A stretch of 64,000 nucleotides of DNA from JBBDMC01 sp963826055 (GCA_963826055.1 CAWGVO010000005.1:1-64000); one strand, 5' to 3'. Shown: positions 39,948-49,732, counted from the stretch's first letter. Notes: generated from the sequence alone by a model not told the origin. Made by a program: numbers and translations.

Positions 39948-41447
39948 ACCCGCTCCCCTCGCCATCGTCGCCAGGGTAAGGAGCGCGCTCCGCCTCGTCG
40001 CCCTCGACGAAGCGGCCGAGAAGCTCGGCCTGCAGCCCGGGCAGCCGCTCGCCGACGCCCGCGCCATGATCCCGGCCCTTGCCGTCGCCGACGACGACCC
40101 CGCCGCCGACCGCGCGCTCCTGGAGGCCGTCGCCGACTGGGCCGAGCGCTACACGCCCCTCGTCGCCCTCGATTCGATCAACAGGCAGGGACTGGTTCTC
40201 GACATCACCGGGTCGTCCCATCTCTTCGGCGGCGAGACGGCGCTCCTTGCCGACCTCGTCGCCCGGCTCGAGGTCCAGGGCTTCCTCGCCGAGGCGGCGA
40301 TCGCCGATACGCCGGGCGCCGCCTCCGCCGTCGCCCGCTTCGGCGGACCGTCGGTCGTACCCCAAGGACGGTAGTGCGGAAATTCTGGCGCCCCTGCCGC
40401 TCGCCGCGCTCCGCCTCGACCGCGAGACCGTCTCGGCGCTTGACCGCGTCGGCCTGAAGCAGATCGGCCAGATCATCGACGCACCGCGCGGCCCTCTTGC
40501 CGCCCGCTTCGGCGCCACGCTCATCCGCCGTCTCGATCAGGCACTGGCCCTCGAAGAAGAAGCGATCAGCCCGCGCCGTCCGGTGCCGGCGATGATCGCC
40601 GAGCGTCGCTTCGCCGAGCCGATCACCCGCGAGGAGGATATCGCCGCCACCCTCGCCTCCCTCGCCGCAACGCTGGCGAAGAGTCTGGAGACCCACGGGC
40701 TCGGCGCCCGCCAGCTCGAGCTCGCCCTCTTCCGCGTCGATGGCGCCGTCCGGCGCATCGTCGTCGGCGCCGGCCGTCCGTTGCGGGACCCCCGGCTCGT
40801 GCTCGCTCTCTTCCGCGAAAAATTTGCCGGCCTCGCCGAAGCCATCGACATGGGCTTCGGCTTCGACATGGCCCGTCTTTCGGCGCGCGCCACCGCGCCC
40901 CTCGATCCCGCCCAGATCGATCTTGCCGGCAGCGCAACCGCCGCGGCCGATCTCGACGGACTGATCGACCGCGTCGGCGCGCGTCTCGGACCGGAGCGGG
41001 TGACCCGCATCCGAGCCACGGGCAGCCACATCCCCGAGCGCGCCGAGGCTCTTGTCGCGGATGACCCCTCACCGCAACGGACAGGAGGGATGACGCGAAG
41101 CATGATGGACGGGGCGCTGACTGCCCGACGGAGACCCTGAGAAGGCCGGCAACGATCTCATCGATCGCCCGCTGCGCCTGTTCGCCAGACCCGAGCCGGT
41201 CGACGCGATCGCCGAGGTGCCCGACGGTCCGCCGGTGCGCTTCCGCTGGCGGCGCGCCCTCTATCAGGTCGCCCGCGTCGAGGGACCGGAGCGCATCGCG
41301 CCGGAATGGTGGCTCAACGACGGTCCCACCCGCGATTATTTCCGCGTCGAGGATCCGGCCGGCCATCGTTTCTGGCTGTACCGCGAGGGCCTGTACGGCC
41401 GCGAGCGCATGACCCCGCGCTGGTATCTGCACGGGGTGTTCGGATGA
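39814..41447 (+). CDS. imuB: ImuB, inactive Y-family polymerase homologue (frameshifted)
   Basis: Y-family-like adaptor that links ImuA, DnaE2 and the beta clamp. ATG 39814 gives LSLSLPYLSTDRIWREISGR, LGLQPGQPLADARAMIPALA and LDSINRQGLVLDITGSSHLF. The residues expected for polymerase metal binding are not conserved, as usual for ImuB. A shift near 40360 leads to AEILAPLPLAALRLDRETVS, LKQIGQIIDAPRGPLAARFG, ALEEEAISPRRPVPAMIAER and ATLAKSLETHGLGARQLELA. A second shift near 41120 restores the C-terminus DRPLRLFARPEPVDAIAEVP (clamp-binding type) through WWLNDGPTRDYFRVEDPAG and RWYLHGVFG. About 544 residues repaired. Confidence 0.88.
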
Positions 41448-41479
41448 GACTCGCTATCCGTTCGAAAAGCGATCGCGGC

Positions 41480-41998
41480 TTAAAGCTGCGACAGGACCAG
41501 GTCCGAGGTCCGCTCCATGGGAGCGCCGGGCGCCGGGCGGTCGTTGATCATGATCCTGAGGCTGCCGGCGCCTGCGTTTTCGATCACCAGCGTCGCCTTG
41601 GTATCGCCGTTGACCGGCTTCGGATAGGTGATGGTGAGTTCGACGACGTTGCCGTTGCGCTTGCCGGAAAGGCGCGCCGGGCCAACCTTGGCGCCGATAT
41701 ATGTGCCGCTGTAGCGGCCGGACGCCGGGTCGTATGTCAGGTCGGCGATCATCGGACGGCTGATCATGGCGATCCCGCAATTGCCCTGGACGACGATGTG
41801 GTTGTCGCCGGGCTCGCCGACCGCGCTGCAGCTCACATGCACCGAAAGGGCGTCCTTGGTCACGGTGCCGGCGCCGGTCCAGTTTCCCTTGAAACGGCTG
41901 AGGAAGCTGCTTTCGGCGGCACTGGCCGGCGCACTCGCCGCAACGGCGAGGACACAGGCGAAACCGATGGCAGCGAGGATACGGGCTTTCGTGACCAT
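41480..41998 (-). CDS. Exported hypothetical protein, beta-barrel-like
   Basis: ATG 41998 chosen because it gives a compact signal peptide (TKARILAAIGFACVLAVAAS, cleavage near ASA-AE). The mature 145 residues start SSFLSRFKGNWTGAGTV and contain many short hydrophobic strands (HIVVQGNCGIAMISRPM, RYSGTYIGAKVGPARLSGK, VVELTITYPKPV), a pattern resembling small lipid- or ligand-binding barrels with an SFxGxWxGxG start. Two cysteines could form a disulfide. Function unknown. Its position, opposite in strand between imuB and dnaE2, is unusual and separates dnaE2 from the imuAB promoter. Confidence 0.7.
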   Translation of the reverse strand: MVTKARILAAIGFACVLAVAASAPASAAESSFLSRFKGNWTGAGTVTKDALSVHVSCSAVGEPGDNHIVVQGNCGIAMISRPMIADLTYDPASGRYSGTYIGAKVGPARLSGKRNGNVVELTITYPKPVNGDTKATLVIENAGAGSLRIMINDRPAPGAPMERTSDLVLSQL

Positions 41999-42159
41999 GA
42001 TGTCGGCGATTTTCTTAAAACCAAGTTGAACGCGGACGAACACGAAAAGTTACAATCCATTGCCTGTCAGCGCGGCGAAAGTATGGCATGCACGAAACGT
42101 GCCTGTCGTGAGCGACGGTGTTGTTAACATGAACGCGCCGCGAAAGACAAAAGACCACT

Positions 42160-45100
42160 TTGCGTCGAACTAGCGGACAGCAGGAGACGCGGGGCCGGCG
42201 ACACCAGACAACCGAGAATGAAAAATTCGCCGAGCTCGCCGTCACCACCAATTTCTCCTTCCTCACCGGCGGCTCGCACCCGGAGGAGCTTGCCTTCACC
42301 GCCGCCAAACTCGGCCTCTCCGGCATCGCCGTCGCCGACAGGAACACGCTTGCCGGGGTGGTGCGCGGCCACCTCGCGGCGAAGGAAGCGGGTCTTCGCT
42401 ACGCCGTCGGCTGCCGTCTTTCGTTTCGTGACGGCGCGCCCGACATCCTCGCATGGCCACGCGACCGCGCCGCCTACGGCCGCCTCTGCCGTCTCCTCAC
42501 GCTGGGCAACCGCCGCGCCCCGAAGGGCGAATGTCACCTCGACCTCGCCGACCTGCTGGAGTGGGGCGAGGGGATGGTGCTCGGCGTCGTGCCAACCGGA
42601 CGCAGCCTGAATGCTCCTCCCCCTGAAAGGGGCAGGTGGCCCGGCGAAGCCGGGCCGGAGGGGCGCCATCGCCGCCCTCGCCGATGCCTTCCCCGGTCGT
42701 GTCCGCCTGATGGCGAGCCGCCCTCACGACGGGAGCGACCATCGCCGTCTGGCGCTCCTCGACCGCACCGCCCGCCGCTTCGGCGTCCCCCTTCTCGCCA
42801 CCAACGACGTGCTCTATCACGTGCCCGAGCGGCGCGTGCTCCAGGACGTGCTCACCTGCATCCGCGAGAAGACGACGCTTGCCGCGGCCGGCCGCCTGCT
42901 CGCCGCCAACGCCGAGCGCCACCTGAAGCCGGCCGAAGAGATGGCCCGCCTCTTCCGCGACTATCCGGCAGCGATCGCCGAGACGATCGCCGTGCTCGAT
43001 GAACTGACCTTCTCGCTGGAGGAACTCCGCTACCAGTACCCCGATGAACCGACCGGCGACGCGGCGACCCCGCAGGAAGCACTGGAACGCCTGGCCGAAG
43101 AGGGCACCCGGAACCGCTACCCCGGCGGTGTACCGAAGAAGGTCCGCGCCGCTCTCGACCACGAGCTGAAGCTGATCGCCGAGCTCAGGTTCGCTCCCTA
43201 CTTTCTCACCGTCCACGACATCGTCCGCTTCGCCCGGTCGAAAGACATCCTCTGCCAGGGTCGCGGTTCGGCCGCCAACTCCGCCGTCTGCTTCGTCCTC
43301 GGCATCACCGAGGTCGACCCCGACCGCTCCGACCTTCTCTTCGAACGCTTCATCTCCGCCGAGCGCAACGAGCCGCCCGACATCGACGTCGACTTCGAGC
43401 ACGAGCGGCGCGAGGAGGTGATGCAGTACATCTACGAGAAGTACGGCCGCGAGCGCGCCGGCCTCGCCGCCACCGTCATCACCTACCGCTCGCGCTCGGC
43501 CGTGCGCGAGGTCGGCAAGGTCTTCGGTTTGTCGGAGGACGCCGTCGGCGCCCTGTCGGGCACCGTGTGGGGCTGGTCGGCGGGCGGCGTGCGCGAAGAG
43601 GACGTGCGCCGCGCCGGCATGGACCCGCAAGAGAGGACCATGGCGCGGGTGATGGCCCTCGCGAAAGAGATCGGCGGCTTTCCCCGCCATCTCTCCCAGC
43701 ACGTCGGCGGCTTCGTCATCACCCGCGACCGTCTCGACGAGGTCTGCCCGATCATGAACGCGGCGATGGAGGACCGCACCACCGTCGAGTGGGACAAGGA
43801 CGACCTCGACGCCCTCGGCATCCTCAAGATCGACGTTCTCGCCCTCGGCATGCTGTCGTGCATCCGCCGCGCGTTCGAGTTCATGGACAAGCACTACGGC
43901 GGCGCCCCGACGCTGGCGACGATCCCGGCCGAGGACCCCGCCGTCTACCGCATGCTCCAGCGGGCCGATTCCGTCGGCGTCTTCCAGGTCGAAAGCCGCG
44001 CCCAGATGTCGATGCTGCCGCGGCTCAGGCCGAAGAAGTTTTACGACCTCGTCATCGAGGTGGCGATCGTGCGCCCCGGCCCCATCCAGGGCGACATGGT
44101 CCACCCCTATCTCCGCCGCCGCTCCGGCATCGAGACTGTCGTCTACCCGGCGCCATCGCCGGAACACGGGCCCCCCGACGAACTGGAGAAGGTGCTCGGC
44201 AAGACGCTCGGCGTGCCGCTGTTTCAGGAGCAGGCAATGAAGATCGCCATCGTCGCCGCTGGCTTCACCCCGGGCGAGGCGGACCGGCTCCGCCGCGCCA
44301 TGGCCACCTTCAAGCGGGTCGGCACTATCGGCACCTTCCAGACCAAGATGGTCGAGGGCATGGTCGCGCGCGGTTACGATCGCGATTTCGCCGAGCGCTG
44401 CTTCCGCCAGATCGAGGGCTTCGGCGAGTACGGCTTCCCGGAGAGCCACGCGGCGAGCTTCGCGCTTCTCGTCTACGCCTCCGCCTGGATCAAGTGCCAC
44501 TACCCGGACGTCTTCTGCGCGGCCCTGCTCAACGCCCAGCCGATGGGCTTCTACGCCCCCGCCCAGATCGTCCGCGACGCCGCCCGCCACGGCGTCACCG
44601 TCCTCGCCCCCGACATCAACCTTTCCGACTGGGACTCGACCCTGGAACCGCTGCACCATGCAGGCACCGAGCGTGAGCAGTCTCTCCTCCCCCTGAAAGG
44701 GGGAGGGTGGACACCGACATCCGCGCCGCCTGCGCCGTCCGCCTTGGGCTGCGCCAGATCAAGGGCCTCTCGGAGGACGACGCCGGACGCCTGATGGAAG
44801 CCCGCAGGGCGGGCTACGATTCCGTCCGCGACCTGTGGCTGCGTTCCGGCCTCTCCCGCGCCGCGATCGAACGCCTCGCCGATGCCGACGCCTTCCGCTC
44901 CCTCGGCCTCGACCGCCGCGACGCGCTGTGGGCGGCGCGCGGCATCGGCGCCATGAAGCCCGCCGACAAGCTGCCGCTGTTCGACGTCGCCGCCCATGGC
45001 GAACTTCGCAAGGAACCGGACTTCGACCTGCCGCCGATGCCGCTCGGCGAGCACGTCGTCAACGACTACCGCTACTTGAGCCTCTCGTTGAAGGCGCACC

Positions 45101-45633
45101 CGGTGTCGTTCCTGCGCCAGCAGCTTGCGAGCCGCCGCGTCGTCACTCATGCCTCGCTGAAAGAGATGCCGAACAACCGCCGCACCACCGTCGCCGGCTT
45201 GGTCATCATTCGCCAGCGCCCGGGCACCGCCAAGGGCGTCATCTTCATGACGCTGGAGGACGAGACCGACATCGCCAACGTCATCGTCTGGCCGAAGACC
45301 TTCGAGGTCTACCGCCCGATCGTCCTCGGCGCCCGCCTGGTCGCAGTCACCGGCAAGTTGCAGAGCGAGAGCGGCGTCATCCATGTCGTCGCCGACAAAC
45401 TGGAGGACCTGACGCCGATGCTGGCGGCGCTGTCGGAAGACGCAGGCGATCTCTCCTCCCTCGCCCGCGCCGACGAGGTGAAGCGTTCGAGCGTCGACAA
45501 CCGCGAGAAAGTCGACATGCGCCACCCGCGCCTGGTCCGCTTCTTCCAGGAGAACCCCTCGCTCGCCCGCGACCTCGCCGACCTGTCGGCGAAAACCAGT
45601 CAGGTCATGCCCAAGGGCCGCAACTTTCATTAA
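42160..45633 (+). CDS. dnaE2: Error-prone DNA polymerase DnaE2 with two internal palindromic insertions (frameshifted)
   Basis: C-family translesion polymerase, catalytic partner of ImuA/ImuB. The start is uncertain: TTG 42160, or an ATG near 42218 if one base is missing. PHP domain: FAELAVTTNFSFLTGGSHPE, GLSGIAVADRNTLAG. Palm and finger regions: ILCQGRGSAANSAVCFVLGI, RFISAERNEPPDIDVDFEHE (catalytic aspartates), HLSQHVGGFVITRD, LGILKIDVLALGML, AIVRPGPIQGDMVHPYL. C-terminal part: RLGLRQIKGLSEDDAGRLM, an OB-type domain (GVIFMTLEDETDIANVIVWP) and the end MPKGRNFH. Two segments do not belong to DnaE2: at 42614-42664 and around 44684-44710, each with a palindromic CTCCTCCCCCTGAAAGGGG element and a frame change. 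The remainder is well conserved. Confidence 0.88.
42614..42664. repeat. Palindromic (REP-like) element inside dnaE2, copy 1
   Basis: 51 bases beginning CTCCTCCCCCTGAAAGGGG. There are two hairpins: CCTCCCCCT-GAA-AGGGGcAGG (one mismatch) and GGCCCGGC-GAA-GCCGGGCC (perfect). Outer CTCC/GGAG ends also pair. Falls between the DnaE2 segments ending VLGVVPTGR and starting IAALADAFPG. Confidence 0.8.
44684..44710. repeat. Palindromic (REP-like) element inside dnaE2, copy 2 (half unit)
   Basis: Same first hairpin, here perfect: CCTCCCCCT-GAA-AGGGGGAGG at 44686-44706. The second hairpin of copy 1 is absent. Lies between the DnaE2 segments WDSTLEPLHHAG and DIRAACAVRLGL. Confidence 0.75.
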
Positions 45634-45746
45634 GCACCCTTGCCGCAACCACTGGCGGCCGGCGCCTGCGCGCCCCACATGCCTCGGTGGCATCGGCCCG
45701 ATGCCGCTGCTAAATTGCCCGCGATTCTCGCGAGGAGGCTACGCCT

Positions 45747-46310
45747 ATGAGCACCGGCTGGATCGTTCTCATCGTCATCGTCCTGATCGCGCTCTACGCG
45801 GTCTTCCTCTACAACCGCCTGGTCGCCCTCCGGCAAACCGTGAATCAGGCCTGGGCCGACATTTCCGTCCAGCTCAAGCAGCGCCATGATCTCGTGCCGA
45901 ACCTTGTCGAGACGGTGAAGGGCTACGCCGCCCACGAGCGCGGCACCCTCGATGACGTGGTCAAGGCGAGGAACGCTGCCGTCGCCGCCGCCGACCCCGA
46001 GGCGCAGGCCAAGGCCGAGAACATGCTGACCGGCGCGCTCCGCCAGCTCTTCGCGCTCGCCGAGGCCTACCCGGATCTCAAGGCCAATCAGAACTTCCTG
46101 CAGCTCCAGTCCGACCTGTCCGACCTGGAGAACAAGATCGCGGCCGCGCGCCGCTTCTTCAACAACGCGGTGCAGGAGTTCAACACCGCCATCCAGCAGT
46201 TCCCGATGGTGCTTGTCGCCGGCCCGTTCGGCTTCAGCCCGCGCACTTTCTTCGAGGTCGATGAGAGTGAGCGGGCCGCCGTCGAGGCACCCCCATCGGT
46301 CAAATTCTGA
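45747..46310 (+). CDS. lemA: LemA family protein
   Basis: Membrane-anchored coiled-coil protein. N-terminal helix GWIVLIVIVLIALYAVFLYN, then the LemA signature RLVALRQTVNQAWADISVQL, QRHDLVPNLVETVKGYAAHE, AYPDLKANQNFLQLQSDLSD, LENKIAAARRFFNNAVQEFN and FGFSPRTFFEVDESER. 187 residues, standard length. GAGGAGG precedes ATG 45747. LemA proteins are commonly paired with M48 peptidases or TPM-domain proteins in envelope maintenance; here an M48 protease gene follows directly. Exact role not established. Confidence 0.94.
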   Translation: MSTGWIVLIVIVLIALYAVFLYNRLVALRQTVNQAWADISVQLKQRHDLVPNLVETVKGYAAHERGTLDDVVKARNAAVAAADPEAQAKAENMLTGALRQLFALAEAYPDLKANQNFLQLQSDLSDLENKIAAARRFFNNAVQEFNTAIQQFPMVLVAGPFGFSPRTFFEVDESERAAVEAPPSVKF

Positions 46311-46358
46311 CGCCTGAAAGAACATGAGCCGGGGGGACATGACGGAGAAAGACGCCGC

Positions 46359-47528
46359 GTGTTCGCCAGCTACGGCCTCAGGACCTACATCTGGAACAAT
46401 CGGCTGAAGTCGATCCTTCTGCTCGCCGGTTTTCCCGTCCTGCTGCTTCTCATCTGCTTCGCTTTCGCGCTCCTCATCTCCGCCCTGGACAATCCCAACG
46501 TCGGCGAAGGCATCGACACCGCCATCCGTCTGCTGCCCTCTCTGGTTCCGGTTGCACTCGGCGGCGCGTTCGTCTGGTTCGTCATCGCCTGGTTCGCCAA
46601 CACCGGCATCGTCGCCGCGGCCACGGGCGCCCGCGCCGTCGACCGGCGCGCCGAGCCACGCCTGTGGAACATCCTGGAGACGCTGTGCATCAGCCGCGGC
46701 ATCACCATGCCGCAACTGCGCATCATCGAGACCGACGCGCGCAACGCCTTCGCCAGCGGCGTCAGCAAGAGCCAGTACACGGTCACCGTTACGCGCGGCC
46801 TGATGAACGCCCTCGATGACGCCGAGCTCGAGGCGGTGCTTGCCCACGAGCTTACCCACATCGAGAACCGCGACGTCCAGCTTCTGGTCATCGCCGCGGT
46901 GTTCGTCGGCGTCATCACGCTGGTCGGCGATATCCTCGTCCGTTCGCCGCGAGCGATCCTGTGGTCGGTGGGCGGCCGCGGCCGCCGCTCCGGCGGGCGC
47001 GATCGCGGCGGCGGTGGCGCTTTCATCCTTATCCTCATCGCTGTCGCGATCTTCCTCATCGCCCGGCTGCTCGCCATCGCGCTCCGCTTCGCCATGTCGC
47101 GCAAGCGCGAGTACCTCGCCGACGCCGGCGCCGTCGATCTCACCAAGAACCCCGACGCCATGATCAGCGCGCTGAAGCGCATCGCCGGCCATTCCGCGAT
47201 CGAGGCGCCGTCGCAGATTCAGGAGATGTTCCTCGACCATCCGGCCGCCCCCGGCTTCGCCGGCCTGTTCGCCACGCATCCCTCCATCGAGGATCGTATC
47301 GCCGCCCTCGTGCGCTACGCCGGCGGCCACGACCTGCCGCTGAAGCCGGCCTCGCTCGCCCCGCCCCAGCCGGCCGACCCGTCAGCCTTGAACCCTCCCG
47401 CGCCCGGGCCGCGCGAGCCCGCCGATCCCTCGGTCTTCGGCCGGCGCCCCGGTCAGCCGACGGATCCAGCCACACCCCATCCGTGGGGCGAGACCCCGTC
47501 CGGCCCATGGGACGAGCCGCGCTCCTGA
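46359..47528 (+). CDS. HtpX-like M48 membrane metallopeptidase, LemA partner
   Basis: 389-residue inner-membrane peptidase distinct from the HtpX at 26.1 kb. It has two N-terminal helices (SILLLAGFPVLLLLICFAFA and SLVPVALGGAFVWFVIAWFA), MPQLRIIETDARNAFASGVS, the zinc site HELTHIENRD (HExxH at 163-167), helices at about 172-190 and 225-245 separated by an Arg/Gly-rich cytoplasmic loop (GRGRRSGGRDRGGGG), and the third ligand motif RKREYLADAGAVDLTKNP. The last 60 residues are Pro-rich and probably disordered. GTG 46359, 48 bases after lemA. The LemA-M48 pair is a recurring module; substrates are unknown. Confidence 0.88.
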   Translation: MFASYGLRTYIWNNRLKSILLLAGFPVLLLLICFAFALLISALDNPNVGEGIDTAIRLLPSLVPVALGGAFVWFVIAWFANTGIVAAATGARAVDRRAEPRLWNILETLCISRGITMPQLRIIETDARNAFASGVSKSQYTVTVTRGLMNALDDAELEAVLAHELTHIENRDVQLLVIAAVFVGVITLVGDILVRSPRAILWSVGGRGRRSGGRDRGGGGAFILILIAVAIFLIARLLAIALRFAMSRKREYLADAGAVDLTKNPDAMISALKRIAGHSAIEAPSQIQEMFLDHPAAPGFAGLFATHPSIEDRIAALVRYAGGHDLPLKPASLAPPQPADPSALNPPAPGPREPADPSVFGRRPGQPTDPATPHPWGETPSGPWDEPRS

Positions 47529-47606
47529 GCGCCCGCCTGTCGCACCGGCGGCTTTGCCGCTAAGTTCGCAGCGCCGCATGCGAGGCAAACGAAGGAAGGC
47601 GCGATC

Positions 47607-48395
47607 ATGCTCATCGGCAAGCCAGGGCCGGCAATGACGGCCATCGCCACCGCCGATGCCGCCGGTATCGAGGTGCGCGGCCATGACCTTGCGAACGAGC
47701 TCATGGGCCGGCTTTCCTTTACCGAGTTCTTCCATCTCCTCCTTTGCGGCCGCGAGCCGAACGCCGAGCAGGTCTTCTTCCTCGACCTGCTGCTGGTCGC
47801 CATCGCCGAGCACGGCCTCACCCCCACCGCCGTCGCCGCCCGCATGACCTATGATGCGGCACCCGACTCGCTCCAGGCCGCCGTCGCCGCCGGCATCCTT
47901 GGCTGCGGCACCGTCGTCCTCGGCACCGCCGAACTCTGCGGCGCGGTGCTGCTCGACGCCGCGAGGCGCGTCGACGCCGGTGGGGAGCCCGACAAGGTCG
48001 TCGCAGATATCGCCAGCGAAATTCGCACCGGCGGCAGACCGATGCCGGGCTTCGGCCACCCGCTACACAAACCGGTCGATCCGCGCGCCGAGCGTATTCT
48101 CGCCCTCGCCGACGCCCGCAAGGTCGCCGGTCGCCACCTCGACCTTGCCCGCCGTTTCGTCCCAGCCGTCGCCAGGGCGTGGGGCCGCGCGCTGCCGATG
48201 AACGTATCGATGCCCATCGCGGCGACGCTGCTCGATCTCGAGTTTCCTGCGACCATGATCAAGGCGATCCCGATCCTCGCCCGCACCGCCGGCCTCCTCG
48301 CCCACCTTGCCGAGGAGCAGGAGCGGCCAATCGGCTTCCTGATGGCGGCCAAGGGCGAGGAGGCGATCCGCTACGACGGCAAGAAGAAGCGGTAA
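47607..48395 (+). CDS. Citryl-CoA lyase-like protein (stand-alone citrate synthase-fold domain)
   Basis: 262-residue protein with the citrate synthase small/large-domain core but lacking the N-terminal part of true citrate synthase. This resembles citryl-CoA lyase and the C-terminal end of ATP-citrate lyase. Key parts are ELMGRLSFTEFFHLLLCGRE, EHGLTPTAVAARMTYDAAPD, GCGTVVLGTAELCGAVLLDA, the active-site string MPGFGHPLHKPVDPRAERI, and VSMPIAATLLDLEFPATMIK with RTAGLLAHLAEEQERPIGFL. Cleaves or forms a citryl-CoA-type bond by family; the natural substrate here is not proven. GAAGGAAGG precedes ATG 47607. The PaaK-like ligase starts nine bases after its stop and may provide the acyl-CoA substrate (inference). 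Confidence 0.82.
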   Translation: MLIGKPGPAMTAIATADAAGIEVRGHDLANELMGRLSFTEFFHLLLCGREPNAEQVFFLDLLLVAIAEHGLTPTAVAARMTYDAAPDSLQAAVAAGILGCGTVVLGTAELCGAVLLDAARRVDAGGEPDKVVADIASEIRTGGRPMPGFGHPLHKPVDPRAERILALADARKVAGRHLDLARRFVPAVARAWGRALPMNVSMPIAATLLDLEFPATMIKAIPILARTAGLLAHLAEEQERPIGFLMAAKGEEAIRYDGKKKR

Positions 48396-48403
48396 GCCGC
48401 CCC

Positions 48404-49732
48404 ATGATGTACGACCCGGATGTTGAGCAAGGGCCGTGGGCGGAGCAGGAGGCCCTCGACGATCCCGTCTACCGCCGCCAGGTCGCGTATCTCTTCGCGA
48501 ACTCCCGCTTCTACCGCGACAAGCTAACCGCCGCCGGCTTCCCCGATGCCGACGCCGTTGGCGGCCTCGGTGCGATCGCCCGGGCGCCCCTGACCGAGAA
48601 GGATGAGCTGCGCGCCTCCGTGAGCGAGGCCGATCCGATCGGCACCCACCTCGCCGCCCCAATTCGTGACGTCGCCCGTATTTTCTCCACCAGCGGCACG
48701 ACCGGCGCGCCGAGTTACATCCCGCTCACCCGCGACGACCTCGCCGACTGGGTGCGCATCTCGGCGCGGAGCTACGCCGCCTCCGGCCTTGCCGCCGGTG
48801 AGCGCCTGATCTCCACATACAACGCCGGCCCCTTCGTCGCCGGCGTCGGCCTCGACGCCTTCCACGCGCTCGGCCTCTGTCATATCCCCGTCGGCTCCGG
48901 CAACACCGACCGGTTGATGGCCGCGCTGGTGCGTCTGCGCGCCGAGGCGGTCGCCCTCACCCCGTCCTACGCCCTCCACCTCGCCGAATGGGCGGCTGCC
49001 CGCGACATCGACCTGCCGTCGTCCGCCGTGCGCCGCCTGATCGTCGCCGGCGAGCCCGGTGGCGGCGAACCCGCCATGCGGGCGCAACTTGAAAAAGCGT
49101 GGGGAGCGCGGGTGACAGAGGCGATGGGAATCGGCGACATCGCCGCCACCTTGTGGGGCGAGTGCGAACATCGCCAGGGCATGCACTTCAGCGGCCGTGG
49201 CCTCGTCCACTTCGAGCTGATCGACCCTGAGACGACCGAGCCGGTTCCGCTTGTCGACGGCGCCGAGGGCGAGCTGGTCTATACCCACCTGCGCCAGCGC
49301 GCCGCGCCGCTCTTGCGCTTCCGCAGCCGCGACCACGTACGCGTCTGGACCGCGCCCTGCGCCTGCGGCCGCACGGCGCCGCGCGTGCGCTGCATCGGCC
49401 GCACCGACGACATGCTGATCGTGCGCGGCGTAAACGTGTTCCCGTCGGCCCTGCGCGAGATCGTCAACGAGTTCGCCCCGGCGGTGAGCGGCGTCATTTC
49501 GGTGCGGCCGACCCGGGCGGGCTTCCGCCAGGACCCGCCGCTGCCCGTCGCCGTCGAACTCGCCGAAAGCGCGGCCGCCGATCCGGCGCTCGCCGAACGC
49601 ATCCGCGCGCGCATCCGCGAAGCATTGCTGGTGACGACCGCGGTAACGCTCGTTTCCCACGGCAGCCTGCCGCGCTCCGACTACAAGTCGAAGCTCGTCG
49701 ACTGGTCGGCCGCTGCCGCCCTCACATCTTGA
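48404..49732 (+). CDS. Phenylacetate-CoA ligase-like (PaaK family) AMP-forming acyl-CoA ligase
   Basis: 442-residue adenylate-forming enzyme. It has FANSRFYRDKLTAAGFPDAD at the N-terminus, the P-loop-like IFSTSGTTGAPSYIPLTRDD, VGSGNTDRLMAALVRLRAEA, LIVAGEPGGGEPAMRAQLEK, VTEAMGIGDIAATLWGECEH, the ATP-ribose motif RFRSRDHVRVW and GRTDDMLIVRGVNVFPSALR. The C-terminal lid ends LPRSDYKSKLVDW with the catalytic lysine. Closest in plan to phenylacetate-CoA ligase, but the family also activates other acids. ATG 48404 (48407 is equally possible). Paired with the citryl-CoA lyase-like gene. Its end overlaps the convergent GST gene by 11 bases. Confidence 0.85.
   Translation: MMYDPDVEQGPWAEQEALDDPVYRRQVAYLFANSRFYRDKLTAAGFPDADAVGGLGAIARAPLTEKDELRASVSEADPIGTHLAAPIRDVARIFSTSGTTGAPSYIPLTRDDLADWVRISARSYAASGLAAGERLISTYNAGPFVAGVGLDAFHALGLCHIPVGSGNTDRLMAALVRLRAEAVALTPSYALHLAEWAAARDIDLPSSAVRRLIVAGEPGGGEPAMRAQLEKAWGARVTEAMGIGDIAATLWGECEHRQGMHFSGRGLVHFELIDPETTEPVPLVDGAEGELVYTHLRQRAAPLLRFRSRDHVRVWTAPCACGRTAPRVRCIGRTDDMLIVRGVNVFPSALREIVNEFAPAVSGVISVRPTRAGFRQDPPLPVAVELAESAAADPALAERIRARIREALLVTTAVTLVSHGSLPRSDYKSKLVDWSAAAALTS

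Noticed and set aside
42028..42041. LexA box before dnaE2 (GAAC...GAAC)
   Set aside because: The spacer is six bases rather than seven, and the site lies inside the start region of the opposite-strand gene.
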